Shown piece after piece: positions 6,393 through 6,619 of a stretch of 6,619 bases of DNA (the stretch's first letter is position 1; every line of letters begins with the position of its first letter). The translations under genes were made by a program, and so were the position numbers. Below the pieces are notes generated by a model. The model was not told the DNA's origin. It saw only the letters and a list, made by a program, of their open reading frames with translations, and ran no database searches. The stretch is taken from NCBI GenBank assembly GCA_038228615.1, contig JBBRPC010000217.1, positions 1 to 6,619 on the forward strand, read 5' to 3'. The stretch comes from F1-120-MAGs023 sp038228615 (GTDB lineage: Bacteria > Actinomycetota > Acidimicrobiia > IMCC26256 > PALSA-610).

Positions 6393-6619
6393 AAGCCATT
6401 ATTCTCGTTGGTGGTGAGGGAACGCGGTTGCGACCGCTGACCATCACCACCCCGAAGCCATTGCTTCCGATTGCCAACGTCGCGTTTCTCGAACGTCAGC
6501 TCACGTGGCTCGCCGGCCATGGCGTGACCGAAGTTGTCTTGTCGATGGGCTATTTGCCCAATGCGTTCCGCAGCCATTTCACCGACGACCGCTTCGGTTC
6601 GATGCAGCTTCGATACGCC
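6389..6619 (+). CDS. Sugar-1-phosphate nucleotidyltransferase, probably mannose-1-phosphate guanylyltransferase (3' end outside window)
   Basis: This is the N-terminal 77 codons of a GT-A-like nucleotidyltransferase that joins a nucleotide to a sugar 1-phosphate in the cytoplasm. The GTG at 6389 overlaps the upstream TGA (GTGA) and gives MKAIILVGGEGTRLRPLT, the nucleotide-binding signature (GG-GTRLRP at about 8-16), then PKPLLPIAN with the conserved Lys. LVGG rather than LAGG, together with the later VVLSMGYLPNAF, resembles actinobacterial GDP-mannose pyrophosphorylases such as M. tuberculosis Rv3264c, which also lies next to wbbL. RmlA-type or UDP-glucose enzymes cannot be excluded because the sugar-binding part is missing. 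No Shine-Dalgarno is visible, so translation is probably coupled to the preceding gene. GDP-mannose would be a plausible donor for the GT2 at 3801. Confidence 0.87.
   Translation, partial: MKAIILVGGEGTRLRPLTITTPKPLLPIANVAFLERQLTWLAGHGVTEVVLSMGYLPNAFRSHFTDDRFGSMQLRYA

Overview
The window looks like a chromosomal cell-envelope polysaccharide locus of a moderately GC-rich actinobacterium. The best guess is the class Acidimicrobiia. The guess rests on gene content and order, the codon style (many TCG, GCG and CGA codons), GTG starts with short overlaps, and one gene with a promoter-like hexamer just before its ATG and no Shine-Dalgarno. The phylum is fairly secure; the class is an inference. Every gene is on the + strand. 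I see no RNA genes, insertion sequences, CRISPR arrays or phage genes.

Layout. (1) Positions 2-1435: a LytR-CpsA-Psr (LCP) ligase with a C-terminal LytR_C domain, possibly cut at its 5' end. (2) Positions 1436-1602: a 167-bp spacer that opens with three 11-bp direct repeats. (3) Positions 1603-2894: UDP-glucose 6-dehydrogenase (ugd), broken by one missing T between its substrate-binding half and its catalytic cysteine. (4) Positions 2894-3841: UDP-glucuronate decarboxylase (UDP-xylose synthase). (5) Positions 3801-4544: a soluble GT2 glycosyltransferase of the dolichyl-phosphate-mannose-synthase type. (6) Positions 4551-5432: a WbbL-like GT2 rhamnosyltransferase. (7) Positions 5457-6392: an unrecognised membrane-anchored protein with a His/Cys-containing external domain and a Ser/Thr-rich tail. 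(8) From 6389 to the window end: the start of a sugar-1-phosphate nucleotidyltransferase, probably GDP-mannose pyrophosphorylase.

How they fit together. Ugd and the decarboxylase form a two-step route from UDP-glucose through UDP-glucuronate to UDP-xylose. The WbbL-like enzyme would add rhamnose to a polyprenyl-PP-GlcNAc carrier, and the LCP protein would attach a finished glycan to peptidoglycan. The pyrophosphorylase would make GDP-mannose, a possible donor for the DPM1-like GT2. From memory, the flanking gene types match the M. tuberculosis Rv3264c-Rv3267 region (pyrophosphorylase, wbbL, rmlD, LCP/CpsA). Here a UDP-xylose module and an extra GT2 sit between the LCP gene and wbbL, and an unknown gene sits between wbbL and the pyrophosphorylase.

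Most of the window is recognisable envelope biosynthesis. The points most worth a second look are the unknown protein at 5457-6392 and the frameshift in ugd. I do not see clear evidence of a wholly new system.
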